DNA of 64,000 bases from Cyclobacteriaceae bacterium (GTDB taxonomy: Bacteria; Bacteroidota; Bacteroidia; Cytophagales; Cyclobacteriaceae). Below, one piece after another: positions 63,401 to 64,000 of the stretch (the first letter of the stretch is position 1; each line of letters starts with the position of its first letter). Location: the NCBI GenBank assembly GCA_028285445.1, contig JANQPQ010000012.1, positions 62,001 to 126,000 of the forward strand, written 5' to 3'. A program made the position numbers and the translations under genes. The notes beneath the pieces are model-generated. The model did not search any database. It was given only the letters and a program-made list of their open reading frames with translations, and was not told the origin of the DNA.

Positions 63401-64000
63401 TTAGTGGATCCAGGTTTGAACTATGTGATATTGCACGGAAAATTTAATCGACTGGTAGGGAAAATCTTGTATGCCATACTGGTACTGTAATAAGAAATCG
63501 AATTTTTTGTTCTTCTTGAGAATTTCAGCTCTATACACTAGTGGCTTGTCACCATTATTTTTCCATCCGGAATAGCCTCCCAGCGAAGTACTCAACCTCA
63601 ATGCCTTGGTATCAAGATCAGCTCCAATGCCATAAAGCGGGGCGTCATTCTGCGGGTGGGTGTCATCGTATGTTTGCCATGAGTAAAACCCAAACATACC
63701 GTAGGGCCTGACACTGATTTCTTTCTCTTGGTTAAGCATTAAGGTTTTGCCAAACGATAAATCGAAGAAGTATCCGGGGCTATCTGTATAGCGAGCGCCA
63801 TTAGCCTCTGAGCCCGTGGCAGATTTAGTAAAAGCTCTCATGAGCAGATCTGGAAACTTCTTGTCTTTTACAAGCTGAATTTCGGCTCCGAAGTAGGCAT
63901 CTCCCTTAGCCAGACCCTCAGCTTCATAATAAGCTGGCCCAAGCCTTCTTTCATCACGGGTGGCATCATCAACATTAAAATGTTCAAGCGGATACCAGTA
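63401..64000 (-). CDS. Outer-membrane beta-barrel-like protein, N-terminus outside window
   Basis: The frame is open from the window edge at 64000 to the stop at 63401: 199 residues of the C-terminal part are seen. Alternating strands such as PGYFFDLSFGKTLMLN, EISVRPYGMFGFYSW, LRLSTSLGGYSGW and FLLQYQYGIQDF look like an outer-membrane barrel. The final residues VQYHIVQTWIH lack a classic C-terminal Phe. It precedes PAP2 and SDR, which may be an operon. No family name can be given. Confidence 0.7.
   Translation of the reverse strand, partial: YWYPLEHFNVDDATRDERRLGPAYYEAEGLAKGDAYFGAEIQLVKDKKFPDLLMRAFTKSATGSEANGARYTDSPGYFFDLSFGKTLMLNQEKEISVRPYGMFGFYSWQTYDDTHPQNDAPLYGIGADLDTKALRLSTSLGGYSGWKNNGDKPLVYRAEILKKNKKFDFLLQYQYGIQDFPYQSIKFSVQYHIVQTWIH

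Overview
This window reads as an ordinary, gene-dense stretch of chromosome from a member of the Bacteroidota, most likely of the order Cytophagales. The signs are: gliding-motility ABC genes (gldA-gldF-gldG); long FtsX-type permeases of the kind this group carries in many copies; a fused E1 alpha/beta 2-oxoacid dehydrogenase; DUF4290, DUF177, DUF3109 and DUF2279 proteins; and several promoters matching the Bacteroidota -7 element TAnnTTTG rather than the sigma70 TATAAT box. I see no phage, insertion sequence, CRISPR array or rRNA operon. Species cannot be named from this alone.

Layout. (1) 1-6819: a three-gene export operon (periplasmic adaptor, ATPase, permease; minus strand) faces a two-gene NtrC-type two-component system (plus strand). 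The 320 bp between them hold two palindromes 20 bp apart, flanked by candidate sigma-54 promoters on each side. (2) 6816-9977: a tightly overlapped minus operon: tsaD, hotdog thioesterase, smpB, an NlpC/P60-like protein lacking its catalytic Cys, and an HNH endonuclease. (3) 10002-15891: a 1513-residue TamB-like protein, a DUF2279 protein and an unknown small protein. (4) 15931-17477: RNase P RNA, followed 17 bp later by a response regulator with no DNA-binding domain. (5) 17500-29951: mixed metabolism and transport: a tiny lipoprotein, LuxE-like protein, E1 fusion, alanine dehydrogenase, PD-(D/E)xK nuclease-like protein, AMP nucleosidase, SLC13 and UMF1 transporters, and an ExbB/ExbD proton-channel operon. 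(6) 30022-37232: tRNA-Ser(GGA), asparaginase and TatD, then an envelope-glycan gene set (two GT2 enzymes, a NodB deacetylase, a PP2C-type phosphatase, a flippase-like membrane protein). (7) 37241-42951: ruvC, HIT, greA, pentapeptide-repeat protein, a PGDH-like dehydrogenase, mgtE and rsmA. (8) 43040-49449: pdxA, then a seven-gene lipid operon (DUF177, rpmF, plsX, fabH, efp, accB, accC) with a promoter in front and a terminator behind. (9) 49491-56215: an outer-membrane protein, DUF3109 beside a TcmP-like protein, a UvrD/PcrA helicase, DUF4290 and murA. The murA product carries Asp at the usual catalytic Cys. (10) 56284-64000: dnaN, the gldA-gldF-gldG-DUF4340 operon, an SDR, a PAP2 phosphatase and a partial outer-membrane protein.

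Most genes are housekeeping. The signals I consider most worth following are the divergent sigma-54/enhancer layout at 3802-4004, the TcmP-like/DUF3109 pair, the Cys-to-Asn NlpC/P60 protein, MurA with Asp121, the rnpB-linked HTH-less regulator, and a terminator hairpin ending directly on the start codon of a transporter gene. No clearly new multi-gene system is proven here.
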